Below, one piece after another: positions 1-7,158 of a stretch of 11,419 nt of DNA. The notes beneath the pieces are model-generated. The model was not told the DNA's origin, did no database searches, and saw only the letters and a list, made by a program, of their open reading frames with translations. The stretch lies in assembly GCA_937897215.1 (NCBI GenBank), contig CALCBQ010000146.1, positions 1-11,419 on the forward strand, read 5' to 3'. The translations under genes were made by a program, and so were the position numbers. The DNA comes from an uncultured Clostridia bacterium. Lineage in GTDB: Bacteria; Bacillota; Clostridia; Oscillospirales; Acutalibacteraceae. Positions within the stretch are counted from its first letter, which is position 1, and every line of letters begins with the position of its first letter.

Positions 1-35
1 GGGAGGGTAATATAATCGCAACGCAGTTCAGACAC

Positions 36-63
36 TTTGCGCTTTGCATTTTGCGCTTTGCAT
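36..63. repeat. Perfect 14-bp tandem repeat, two copies
   Basis: The unit TTTGCGCTTTGCAT occurs at 36-49 and again, without mismatch, at 50-63. Each unit is itself built from near-repeats of CTTTGC. It lies in the non-coding stretch left of htrA and beyond the hairpin at 98-127. No open reading frame of recognisable function covers it. It looks like a short intergenic low-complexity repeat; the array may be part of something extending off the window to the left. Confidence 0.85.
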
Positions 64-97
64 TCTGTTCGACAAACTATAATTTACAACAATGAAC

Positions 98-129
98 AAA
101 GCACTCTTCTGTACAGAAAAGTGCTTTTT
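98..129. terminator. Hairpin terminator left of htrA, probably bidirectional
   Basis: AAAGCACT at 98-105 pairs with AGTGCTTT at 120-127, and TTCTG at 107-111 pairs with CAGAA at 114-118, leaving one C/A mismatch and a two-base loop. On the plus strand the stem runs into TTTTT (125-129), a good intrinsic terminator for anything arriving from the left edge. On the minus strand it starts about 10 bases beyond the htrA stop and is followed by a U-containing but interrupted tract, so it probably also ends the htrA transcript, less efficiently. Confidence 0.75.
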
Positions 130-139
130 GTATTTATAA

Positions 140-1552
140 CTATTCGCCGAATGGGAAACCGAAACCGTAATCGTATTCCGGTACTTCAGTTTTCGGCTCT
201 GAAACGGTTGAATCGTCAACAAGCTTTACCTGAACATCAAAGGTTGAAATGTTGTAGTTTGAATCAACTCTGCAAATTGTAAGAGTCAAAACATCTCCAA
301 CTTTTTTGTTTTCAATTGCTTCAAGAAGTACATCCTGACTTTCCATATCTTTGCCGTTGACCTTAATAATCATATCGCCTTCTTTAACATCTTTGTTTTC
401 AAAGTCGCTGCCAACCATAATTGTATCAATTATAACTGACCCTACCGGCAATTTGTTTGCTTTAACAACAATTGAATATGTCTGACTATAGCTTGAATCA
501 GCAACTTTTACACCTAAAACAGGTCTGTTTGTAACAACACCGTTTTTGATGAGCTCGTCAACAATTTCTTTAACTGTTGATGACGGTACTGCAAATCCCA
601 TACCCTCATAATCTTCTGATGCGATTTTTGATGAGTTAATGCCGATTACCTGACCGTATTCATTTACAAGCGCACCGCCTGAATTACCGGGGTTAATAGG
701 TGCGGTGTGCTGAATGCAGGCAACCTCGTAACCAACGGGACTGTCAACGGGACGTCCGATTGCAGAAACCATACCATTTGTAAATGAGCCAAAGAACTGT
801 GTGCCACCGGGATTACCGATTGCATAAACAGTATCGCCAACCTCAACTGACGAAGAATCTGCAAATTCTGCGGCTTTAAGGTCGGTTGAATTAACTCTTA
901 CAACGCCGATATCGGTTTTTGCATCTGCACCTACTACAAAGCCGTCATATCTTGAGCCGTCTGCGGTCTGTACTGTAATTTTTGGATTTCTCGCATCAAT
1001 AACATGAGCACAAGTAATAATATATGTTGCGGTATTATCACTGTTAGTTCCCATTACAATGCCTGTGCCTTCGGACACTATATTTTGTTGACTGCTTGAA
1101 TAAACAAGAATTCCCACTGAACTTTCGTGTACTTTTTTATAAACTTGCTTTGCAGTAAGTATTCCGTCTTCACTTATATCTTCTTGACCGTCAATAACAC
1201 CTTCAATAAGATTCATCTGAGTGTCATCGCCGTTATCCTGCAGAACTCTTCCGTCTTCAAACATTGAAACTACAAGAAAAACCAACGATAATACAAAACA
1301 GATTGCAACAATAGAAATTGCAATAACAAAACCTTTTTTCTTACCTTTAGACTTCACTTTTGTAGCTTCGGGTTTTTGTTGAGCATATCCATAACTACCG
1401 TATGGCATATACTGACCATTCCCGTAATATGAGTTGTATTGAGTATTCACAGGCGGTCTGTATTGACCGCTTGTCTGTGGATTAGGTGTTACAGGTGTAC
1501 TGTTTTCCTGCTGACCTGCATTATTAGTGTTTTGCTCAAAATTCTGGTCCAT
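140..1552 (-). CDS. htrA: Membrane-anchored HtrA/DegP-type serine protease with PDZ domain
   Basis: A 470-residue ATP-independent quality-control protease expected to face the outside of the cell. Residues 1-65 are low-complexity, rich in Gln, Asn, Pro and Tyr; 66-73 are Lys-rich; 74-96 form one hydrophobic membrane segment, giving a cytoplasmic N-terminus and exported catalytic part. The trypsin-like domain spans roughly 130-330 with the triad visible as His183 (TCAHVID), Asp214 (KTDIGVV) and Ser291 (GNSGGALV). A single PDZ domain covers about 340-445, followed by an acidic, aromatic tail. The start ATG is preceded by GGAGG at a good distance. It lies 14 bases after the histidine kinase gene on the same strand, so it is probably co-transcribed with the two-component system and may be a target or partner of it. 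The length and layout are typical of Gram-positive HtrA proteins; which paralogue (HtrA, HtrB, HtrC) cannot be told. Confidence 0.93.
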   Translation of the reverse strand: MDQNFEQNTNNAGQQENSTPVTPNPQTSGQYRPPVNTQYNSYYGNGQYMPYGSYGYAQQKPEATKVKSKGKKKGFVIAISIVAICFVLSLVFLVVSMFEDGRVLQDNGDDTQMNLIEGVIDGQEDISEDGILTAKQVYKKVHESSVGILVYSSSQQNIVSEGTGIVMGTNSDNTATYIITCAHVIDARNPKITVQTADGSRYDGFVVGADAKTDIGVVRVNSTDLKAAEFADSSSVEVGDTVYAIGNPGGTQFFGSFTNGMVSAIGRPVDSPVGYEVACIQHTAPINPGNSGGALVNEYGQVIGINSSKIASEDYEGMGFAVPSSTVKEIVDELIKNGVVTNRPVLGVKVADSSYSQTYSIVVKANKLPVGSVIIDTIMVGSDFENKDVKEGDMIIKVNGKDMESQDVLLEAIENKKVGDVLTLTICRVDSNYNISTFDVQVKLVDDSTVSEPKTEVPEYDYGFGFPFGE

Positions 1553-1566
1553 AAGTAACCTCCGCT

Positions 1567-3132
1567 TTATATAGAATCGGTTTTGCCCGATTTTTGTTTT
1601 TTATTCTTTTCTACAGTTTTTTCAAAAACTATAGTAAATCTTGTGAATTCGTTTTCTACGCTTTCGGCATAAATCTGACCGCCGTGCAACTCAACAATGG
1701 TCTTGCAAAGATAAAGCCCAAGACCTGCACTCTTCACATCGTAACTTCTTGATTTATCAACTTTATAGAAACGCTCAAAAATTCTGCCGATTTCTTCAGA
1801 TGAAATTCCCTCGCCCGTATTCTGGATTGATATAATTGTCTGATTTTTATCATTCTCGCCCACGAACACAGAAATCTCGCCATTTTCATTTGTGAATTTA
1901 ACCGCGTTATCAATAAGATTATAGAACACCTGATAAATCATATCACGGTCTGCGTTCAACTTTACCTTGCCTATATTATCAAAGCCCGTAATCTCAATGT
2001 TTTTACGCTCAATTTCCTGCTCAAAATTAAGAACACAATCCACAAGCAACATTGAAACTTCAAACTCGCCACGCTTTGGCTCAAGTTCCCCTGACTCAAT
2101 CTTTGAAAGATTAAGCATTGATGTAACAAGTCGCGAAAGTCGTTTTGTTTCGTTTGAAACAATTTTCAAATACTCGCCTTGCTTTTCAGGTGGAATTGTA
2201 CCGTCAAGCATACCGTCAATAAATCCGCTTATTGTTGTCATTGGCGTTTTAAGTTCGTGAGAAACATTGGCAACAAAACTTCTTCTTGAGGATTCAAGCA
2301 CCGACAATGCCGACGCCATTCTGTTAAAGTTCTGACACAACTCTGCAAACTCGTCAGACCCGCGCACATTGATTCGCTTACTGAAATCCCCCTGTGCATA
2401 CGCTTTTGTTGCATTTGACATCTGTCTTAAAGGATTTGTAAGTTTTGCAGTAAAAGCATATACTACTAAGAATGAAAGTGCTATTGCAAATATTACTGAT
2501 GACAAGAACAAACTCATTATTCTTGTTGCATATTCTTTCAAACTTATATCAACAGGAGTTGCCGCAAAAACTGCACCTACTACAGTTTTGCCCACTCTTA
2601 CGGGAGCACCCGCAAGGAATGTTTTTTCACTGTAAAGGTTATCGATTTTTGAACTACTGAAATAATATCCCCTTGATACAGAAGACATTATATTTGCAGG
2701 AATCTGATACCCTTTGTGAAGCATACAGCCATCACTGTCAGGAGAATAACTGTATAAGTAATCTTCTTTACAAAGAATTACTTTCCCGTCAGGACTACAG
2801 AAAAACACATCTGCATCAATAGCATTCGCCGTAACGCCCAGATTGTTACAGATAATAATAAGAGCGTTGTTTAATTCTTCCTGACTTTGACAACTCGCAA
2901 AAATCTTTTCACAATATGATGCATTCTGTTTAACATTTTCTGTCAACAATGTTTCTTTTTCACTTGATAATCGCGTAGTGAGAAACACCGTGAGCGCACT
3001 TGCAAGTACAAAATAACTTACAAGAATCATTGCCATCATAATGGTCAGATATTTTGCAAAAAGGGGCAAGTGTGTAAAGAATTGTGATATTCTTTTGTAT
3101 TGTCTTTTGAAAATACCCTTATCTCTTACCAT
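1567..3132 (-). CDS. Membrane sensor histidine kinase (HAMP, HisKA, HATPase)
   Basis: Sensor kinase that autophosphorylates on His and passes phosphate to the adjacent regulator. Positions are for the 524-residue reading from the TTG at 3141; the ATG at 3132 (three residues later) is given as start, since neither has a convincing ribosome site. Hydrophobic segments at about 30-55 and 207-231 bracket an extracellular sensor domain of about 150 residues. HAMP follows at about 232-285. The phosphoacceptor is His295 in SHELKTP. The ATPase part shows the N box (Asn408, Asn412), a G1 box reading NTGEGI (441-446), the F box FERFYK, and G2 as GLGLYL (473-478). There is no PAS domain between HAMP and HisKA, unlike classical WalK. 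The start overlaps the regulator's stop, suggesting translational coupling. The tail is Lys-rich. The family is certain; the specific ortholog (WalK, PhoR, CssS or another) is not. Confidence 0.92.
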   Translation of the reverse strand: MVRDKGIFKRQYKRISQFFTHLPLFAKYLTIMMAMILVSYFVLASALTVFLTTRLSSEKETLLTENVKQNASYCEKIFASCQSQEELNNALIIICNNLGVTANAIDADVFFCSPDGKVILCKEDYLYSYSPDSDGCMLHKGYQIPANIMSSVSRGYYFSSSKIDNLYSEKTFLAGAPVRVGKTVVGAVFAATPVDISLKEYATRIMSLFLSSVIFAIALSFLVVYAFTAKLTNPLRQMSNATKAYAQGDFSKRINVRGSDEFAELCQNFNRMASALSVLESSRRSFVANVSHELKTPMTTISGFIDGMLDGTIPPEKQGEYLKIVSNETKRLSRLVTSMLNLSKIESGELEPKRGEFEVSMLLVDCVLNFEQEIERKNIEITGFDNIGKVKLNADRDMIYQVFYNLIDNAVKFTNENGEISVFVGENDKNQTIISIQNTGEGISSEEIGRIFERFYKVDKSRSYDVKSAGLGLYLCKTIVELHGGQIYAESVENEFTRFTIVFEKTVEKNKKQKSGKTDSI

Positions 3133-3814
3133 ACGTTGCAAATTTATAACCTACACTTCGAACTGTTTTTAATTCCCACTCATTAGAAATGCCTTCAATT
3201 TTATCACGAATTCGCTTAATGTGAACATCTACTGTTCGGCTATCGCCATAATAAGCAAATCCCCATACTGCATCAAGCAACTGGTCGCGGGTAAACGCGC
3301 GGTCCGGATTGCTTGCAAGGAAATATATAAGTTCAAGTTCTTTTGGCGGAGTATCAATAATTTCGCCGTTAACTTTCAACTCATAATTTGTGAGGCTGAT
3401 TGAAAGACGGTCATAATGAACTTCTTTTACATCTTCATTTTTCACTGCAGTAGTGCGACGAAGTACCGCCTTAATTCGTGCTATAACTTCTTTTGTATTG
3501 AATGGTTTTGTAACATAGTCATCTGCACCAAGTTCAAGACCTAAAACTTTATCAAAGATTTCATCTTTTGCGGTAAGCATAATAATAGGTGCTTCACTTG
3601 TTTTTCTGATTTCACGGCAAACCTGCCATCCGTCAAGTTGCGGAAGCATAATATCAAGCAACACAAGATTTGGATTTTCAATATGGAAAGTGTTTACCGC
3701 ATCCATTCCGTTATGTGCCAAGACAACTGTGTAACCTTCTTTTTCAAGATACATTCTGAGCAAATCGCAAATATTTTTGTCGTCATCAACAACTAATATT
3801 TTTTCTTTTTGCAT
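3119..3814 (-). CDS. OmpR/PhoB-family response regulator
   Basis: A 231-residue DNA-binding regulator, partner of the kinase encoded just downstream. The receiver domain (about 4-118) has the acidic pocket Asp10-Asp12, phosphoacceptor Asp54 (LLDIMLP), Thr81 (MLTAKDE) and Lys103 (VTKPF). The C-terminal winged helix (about 130-228) shows the usual PPKELELIYFL and SRTVDVHIKRIRDKI signatures and ends with RSVGYKF. The ATG is preceded by AGGAGG at 3823-3828 (eight-base gap), the strongest ribosome site of the minus-strand block. It follows rlmH after 86 bases without a hairpin, so read-through or an own promoter are both possible. It resembles WalR/PhoP and CssR about equally by eye; no symbol is given for that reason. 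Confidence 0.94.
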   Translation of the reverse strand: MQKEKILVVDDDKNICDLLRMYLEKEGYTVVLAHNGMDAVNTFHIENPNLVLLDIMLPQLDGWQVCREIRKTSEAPIIMLTAKDEIFDKVLGLELGADDYVTKPFNTKEVIARIKAVLRRTTAVKNEDVKEVHYDRLSISLTNYELKVNGEIIDTPPKELELIYFLASNPDRAFTRDQLLDAVWGFAYYGDSRTVDVHIKRIRDKIEGISNEWELKTVRSVGYKFATYGKR

Positions 3815-3900
3815 AGTACACGCCTCCTTATACGCATATAATAACTTGTAAATTTTAACAGAATAAGAACAAATTTTTATAATTTTATAAACATTTACGG

Positions 3901-4383
3901 CTATTTGTGATATTTACCGTTATTTGTAATTGACATTGCTCTGTAAATCTGCTCTGTCAACATTATTCTTGCCAGTTTATGCGGAAAAGTCATTTTTGAC
4001 ATTGAGAATTTATAATCTGACATCTGTTTAATCTCATCAGAAAGACCGAATGAACTACCAATAATAAATGTAATATTGTTTTTACCGGTCAGTGCTATAT
4101 CTTCAAGTTTTTTCGAAAGTTCTTCAGAGGACATCTGTTTGCCCTCAATACACATTGAAAAAACATAAGAATTTTTAGGGATTTTTGCCTTAATCATCTG
4201 TGTTTCTTTATTAAGAGCATTTTTGATTTCTTGCTCTGACGGATTATCCGAAAGTTTTACGGGCTCAAGTTCTGTAACTGTCAGTTTGCAATACCCTGAA
4301 AGTCGCTTTTCGTATTCAAACGCAAAATCTTTCATATATTTTTCTTTAAGTTTTCCTAAAACTATAAGTTGAATATTTATCAT
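3901..4383 (-). CDS. rlmH: 23S rRNA (pseudouridine1915-N3)-methyltransferase
   Basis: SPOUT-class methyltransferase that uses S-adenosylmethionine to methylate pseudouridine 1915 in helix 69 of 23S rRNA on assembled ribosomes. The 160-residue length is the family norm. Visible signatures: FIIGSSFG (107-113, the SAM-binding knot loop, with GSS where GGS or GGA is more usual), SMSKMTFPHKLAR (127-139), EQIYRA (144-149), and the conserved C-terminal YHK (158-160). Its ATG overlaps the upstream walJ-like stop as ATGA, so the two are translationally coupled. In Bacillus subtilis rlmH (yydA) lies near the walRK-walJ-htrC cluster, which fits its neighbours here. Confidence 0.96.
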   Translation of the reverse strand: MINIQLIVLGKLKEKYMKDFAFEYEKRLSGYCKLTVTELEPVKLSDNPSEQEIKNALNKETQMIKAKIPKNSYVFSMCIEGKQMSSEELSKKLEDIALTGKNNITFIIGSSFGLSDEIKQMSDYKFSMSKMTFPHKLARIMLTEQIYRAMSITNNGKYHK

Positions 4384-5171
4384 AATACCAATGCCTTTTC
4401 ATCCCATATAGGTTTTGCCACACGAATAAAATAATCTTCCCCTTCGTGGGCGCCAATCATTTCAAGAGCAGAAACACTTGTCTGGTATGCCAGTTGCGGA
4501 ACATTATTTTCACGGCTTAAATGGCCTAAGAATATTCTTGTTGTACCATTTTTAACAAGTGTTTGAAGTGCTTCGGCACAAGCATCGTTTGACAAATGAC
4601 CTTTAACTCCTAAAATTCTCCTTTTAAGCATATATGGATATCCGCCACACTGAAGCATATTAACATCATGATTTGACTCAAGCATTACAAGGTCAGAGCC
4701 AGAAAGGGCGTTCATAACTGTATCTGTCATAATACCAAGGTCAGTAGCAATCGCAAATTTTCTTCCGTTTGCCATTTCTACCGTATAGCCACAAGGCTCA
4801 ATACAGTCATGAGAAATTGCAAATGGTTTTATATGCATACACCCTACATCAACACCGTCAGAAGTAATAATTCTGCACTCATCTATATTATCAAGGGCAT
4901 CTGTTTTTGCAAGTGCCTCATATGTACCCGCAGTCATAAAAACTCTTGATTTGTGCTTTTTTGAAAACACTTTAAGTCCTTTAACGTGGTCGGAATGCTC
5001 GTGAGTTATAAAAATATTACGGATACTGTCTGCATCTACGCCTATTCCCCACAATGCCTGCTCTAACTGTTTGTTGACCATACCTACATCAATAAGAATA
5101 GAGTCATTTCCGCCACCTATGTATATTGAATTCCCTGTTGAAGATGAAAACAAGGGACAAAACTTTGCCAT
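4380..5171 (-). CDS. walJ: WalJ/YycJ-type metallo-beta-lactamase-fold hydrolase
   Basis: A 263-residue cytoplasmic metallo-beta-lactamase-fold protein of the YycJ/WalJ group, probably a nuclease or phosphodiesterase; family members are linked to cell-wall homeostasis and DNA-end processing. Metal ligands visible: THEHSDH with His57, His59, Asp61 and His62; His121 (ISHDC); Asp144 (ATDLG); and a late His in GHLS (His192 or His217, the motif occurs twice). The start ATG at 5171 is chosen because AGGAG (5180-5184) sits eight bases upstream; an in-frame ATG at 5189 lies on the wrong side of that site. It follows murA behind a hairpin terminator and overlaps rlmH by four bases. The symbol is by family resemblance and neighbourhood. 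Confidence 0.9.
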   Translation of the reverse strand: MAKFCPLFSSSTGNSIYIGGGNDSILIDVGMVNKQLEQALWGIGVDADSIRNIFITHEHSDHVKGLKVFSKKHKSRVFMTAGTYEALAKTDALDNIDECRIITSDGVDVGCMHIKPFAISHDCIEPCGYTVEMANGRKFAIATDLGIMTDTVMNALSGSDLVMLESNHDVNMLQCGGYPYMLKRRILGVKGHLSNDACAEALQTLVKNGTTRIFLGHLSRENNVPQLAYQTSVSALEMIGAHEGEDYFIRVAKPIWDEKALVL

Positions 5172-5195
5172 TTTTCTTTCTCCTGTCATTATATC

Positions 5196-5221
5196 AAAAA
5201 AGGACGGTAATTAAACCGTCC
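5196..5221 (-). terminator. Intrinsic terminator after murA
   Basis: GGACGGT (5202-5208) and ACCGTCC (5215-5221) form a perfect seven-base stem with a six-base loop. Read on the minus strand the stem is followed directly by six T (plus-strand A at 5196-5201). It lies between the murA stop and the walJ-like ribosome site, with only about 30 bases to the next start, so it may act as an attenuator allowing partial read-through into walJ-rlmH. Confidence 0.85.
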
Positions 5222-5229
5222 TAATCTTT

Positions 5230-6528
5230 TTACACTACGCTTAATACGACTTTTTCCTCATCAGGACTATTTACCAATTCGATATCCGCACCCAAGCTAC
5301 GCAATTTTTCGATTATATTGTCATATCCACGCTGAATGTGATGTATTTCTTCAATTTCAGTTGTGCCCGTTGCCATAAGTCCTGCAATAACCATTGCCGC
5401 GCCGGCACGAAGGTCGTCTGCTCTAACAGGAGCGCCTTTCAATGTTTCAACACCCTTAATTGTAGCGATTTTACCTTCAACTGAAATACTTGCGCCCATA
5501 CGCTGAAGTTGTTCAGTATAACGGAAGCGATTGTCCCACACGCTTTCAGTAACTGTACTGTCGCCCTTTGCAACGGTAAGAAGTGTTGCAAACTGAGGTT
5601 GCATATCGGTTGGGAAACCGGGATGCGGTTGAGTTTTAACGCTACAATGATTTGGTTTGCAATCAGAGAAAACTCTTATTGAATCGTCAAATTCTTCAAC
5701 AACAATACCACAGTCTTCAAGTTTTGCGGTAATTGACTCCAAGTGCTTAGGAATAACGTTCTTAATAAGCACATCGCCTTGAGTGGCTGCCGCCGCTACC
5801 ATATATGTTCCTGCTTCAATCTGGTCAGGAATTATAGCGTATTCGCAACCGTGAAGCTTGTCCACTCCACGAATTTTAATAACATCAGTACCTGCACCAC
5901 GAACATCGGCACCCATAGAGTTTAAAAAGTTTGCAAGGTCAACAATGTGTGGTTCTTTTGCGGCATTTTCAATAATTGTAAGACCTTTTGCTTTAACTGC
6001 CGCTAACATAAGGTTGATTGTAGCACCAACTGATACAACGTCAAAATAAACCTGCGTACCGAGAAGAGAGTCAGCATGCGCATCAACCATAGCATTTTCT
6101 TCCATACTTACTTTTGCGCCAAGTGCCTCAAAGCCTTTGATGTGTTGGTCAATAGGACGAGCACCTGAACCCAATGCGCAACCACCGGGCATTGCAACTT
6201 TAGCATGATTAAATCTGCCAAGAAGTACACCGATAAAATAGTAAGATGCACGCATAAGTTTTGATAAATCATGACCTACAACATTTGTGCGAATACAAGA
6301 AGTATCAATTTCAAGTGTGCTCTTGTTAATTGTCTTTATCTGAGCGCCAAGATTGCGCAATATTTTAATCATTGCAGAAACATCGCTGATATCAGGAATG
6401 TTTTCAATACGGCAAACGCCCTCAGCGAGAATTGTCGCCGGAATAATTGCTACAACGGCATTTTTTGCTCCGCTTATTTCAACTTCGCCGGTTAATCTGT
6501 TGCCGCCACGCACTATGATTTTTTCCAA
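5230..6528 (-). CDS. murA: UDP-N-acetylglucosamine 1-carboxyvinyltransferase (MurA)
   Basis: First committed step of peptidoglycan synthesis: transfers enolpyruvate from phosphoenolpyruvate to UDP-GlcNAc in the cytoplasm; target of fosfomycin. Start is taken as TTG at 6528, giving 432 residues and the standard N-terminus MEKIIVRGG; the GGGGAGGG at 6537-6544 is then a well-placed ribosome site. A further in-frame TTG at 6546 would place that site inside the gene. Lys22-Asn23 (SGAKNA), the catalytic Cys117 (PGGC) and Asp308 (FPTDMQ) match the essential residues known from the family. Between Cys117 and the ARP motif there are two extra residues (Ser121-Gly122) compared with E. coli MurA, so the fosfomycin loop is longer. 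Otherwise full length and intact. Terminated by a hairpin before walJ. Many Firmicutes carry two murA genes; which one this is cannot be told here. Confidence 0.95.
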   Translation of the reverse strand: MEKIIVRGGNRLTGEVEISGAKNAVVAIIPATILAEGVCRIENIPDISDVSAMIKILRNLGAQIKTINKSTLEIDTSCIRTNVVGHDLSKLMRASYYFIGVLLGRFNHAKVAMPGGCALGSGARPIDQHIKGFEALGAKVSMEENAMVDAHADSLLGTQVYFDVVSVGATINLMLAAVKAKGLTIIENAAKEPHIVDLANFLNSMGADVRGAGTDVIKIRGVDKLHGCEYAIIPDQIEAGTYMVAAAATQGDVLIKNVIPKHLESITAKLEDCGIVVEEFDDSIRVFSDCKPNHCSVKTQPHPGFPTDMQPQFATLLTVAKGDSTVTESVWDNRFRYTEQLQRMGASISVEGKIATIKGVETLKGAPVRADDLRAGAAMVIAGLMATGTTEIEEIHHIQRGYDNIIEKLRSLGADIELVNSPDEEKVVLSVV

Positions 6529-6626
6529 GGACTCTTCCCTCCCCAAAAATCAAATAAATATATCAAAAACTAAGGAATAAATCGAAAATTGCGATATTTA
6601 CATAAAAATGCTCAAACGCCTTTAAT

Positions 6627-6635
6627 AGTATAGCA
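6627..6635 (-). promoter_or_regulatory. Possible extended -10 promoter for murA
   Basis: On the minus strand the sequence reads TGCTATACT, an extended -10 (TGn plus TATACT), about 100 bases upstream of the murA start. No good -35 is seen at 17-18 bases, as is common for extended -10 promoters. The leader between it and murA is AT-rich without an obvious riboswitch fold. Confidence 0.4.
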
Positions 6636-6673
6636 CTATTTTATCAAAATTAAAAGACTTTTTTAATATTTTT

Positions 6674-6703
6674 TTGACTTTATTAAAAATAATTATTTAT
6701 ACT
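6674..6703 (+). promoter_or_regulatory. Candidate sigma-A promoter (distal), plus strand
   Basis: TTGACT (6674-6679) and TATACT (6698-6703) are separated by 18 bases and point toward the DUF559 element and the epimerase operon. The surrounding DNA is very AT-rich, so chance matches are possible. Confidence 0.45.
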
Positions 6704-6725
6704 AATTAAATGTGGTTAAAATTGG

Positions 6726-6754
6726 TTGAATAAAATTAAAAATTATAGTATAAT
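6726..6754 (+). promoter_or_regulatory. Candidate sigma-A promoter (proximal), plus strand
   Basis: TTGAAT (6726-6731) and a consensus TATAAT (6749-6754) with a 17-base spacer; transcription would begin near 6761, only a few bases before the left end of the DUF559 element at 6767. It likely drives the DUF559 gene now and, before the insertion, would have served the epimerase/HAD/rarA genes directly. Confidence 0.6.
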
Positions 6755-6766
6755 GAATCAAATATG

Positions 6767-6812
6767 GGCTCCACCCTTGCGGGGGAGCTGTCGCGTAGCG
6801 ACTGAGGGGAGT
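6767..6812 (+). repeat. Left terminal inverted repeat of the DUF559 element
   Basis: Two tandem hairpins: GCTCC/GGAGC with CCC/GGG and loop TTGC (6768-6788), then GTCGC-GTA-GCGAC (6790-6802). The last part, GAGGGGAG, doubles as the ribosome site of the DUF559 gene. Confidence 0.88.
6804..6811 (+). promoter_or_regulatory. Ribosome binding site of the DUF559 gene inside the repeat
   Basis: GAGGGGAG ends eight bases before the TTG start at 6820. It lies in the conserved terminal repeat and can pair with CCCCCCTC of the right repeat (7158-7169 region) in the same transcript, so its accessibility could depend on whether the right end has been transcribed. Confidence 0.7.
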
Positions 6813-6819
6813 AAAACTT

Positions 6820-7158
6820 TTGACAATTACCGAAAAAGCGAAAGATTTACGCAAAAACTCAACCCCTTGGGAAAATAAATTATGGTATGAATTTTTAAGA
6901 ACATACCCTATTCGTTTTCGTCGCCAACAACCAATTGACCCTTATATTGTTGATTTTTATTGTTCAAGTGCCAAAATGATAATTGAAGCCGATGGCGGAG
7001 GGCACTTTTACAATGATAAAATCAAATATGACGAAAAACGCGATGACTTTTTGAAAAATAAAGGTTATACAGTCTTGCACTTTTCAAATCTTGATATAGA
7101 TAAAAATTTTTATGAGGTGTGTTCCGTCATAGACAGAACTGTTAAAGAAAAACTTTAA
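6820..7158 (+). CDS. DUF559 domain protein, Vsr/PD-(D/E)XK-like endonuclease
   Basis: A 112-residue single-domain protein matching the DUF559 pattern over its full length; the family belongs to the restriction-endonuclease-like superfamily near very-short-patch repair (Vsr) endonucleases. Recognisable: the N-terminal LRKNSTPWENKLW with Glu18, the FRRQQPI block (33-39), VDFYC with Asp45, the probable catalytic IEADGGGH (Glu56, Asp58, His62), YDEKRDDFL with Arg74, and the Y-x-V-x-x-F-x-N strand ending at Asn90. No signal peptide or membrane segment. The start is TTG, supported by the strong GAGGGGAG site eight bases upstream; no ATG offers a better fit. The gene fills the space between two inverted repeats, and stand-alone DUF559 genes of this size often stand among such repeats in gut Clostridia (recalled, not searched). 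A role in excision or spread of the repeats, or repair of nicked hairpins, is inference. Confidence 0.88.
   Translation: MTITEKAKDLRKNSTPWENKLWYEFLRTYPIRFRRQQPIDPYIVDFYCSSAKMIIEADGGGHFYNDKIKYDEKRDDFLKNKGYTVLHFSNLDIDKNFYEVCSVIDRTVKEKL

Noticed and set aside
37..282. 81-codon plus-strand reading frame over the htrA 3' end
   Set aside because: It runs antisense through the conserved htrA tail and a terminator hairpin, with low-complexity product and no ribosome site.
3815..3900. Promoter in the gap between rlmH and the response regulator
   Set aside because: Several weak -10-like strings exist on the minus strand but none has a convincing -35 at proper spacing; the gap holds no other recognised feature apart from the AGGAGG site.
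5184..5195. TATAAT on the minus strand between the murA terminator and walJ
   Set aside because: It would start transcription within the ribosome binding site and has no acceptable -35 at 16-18 bases.
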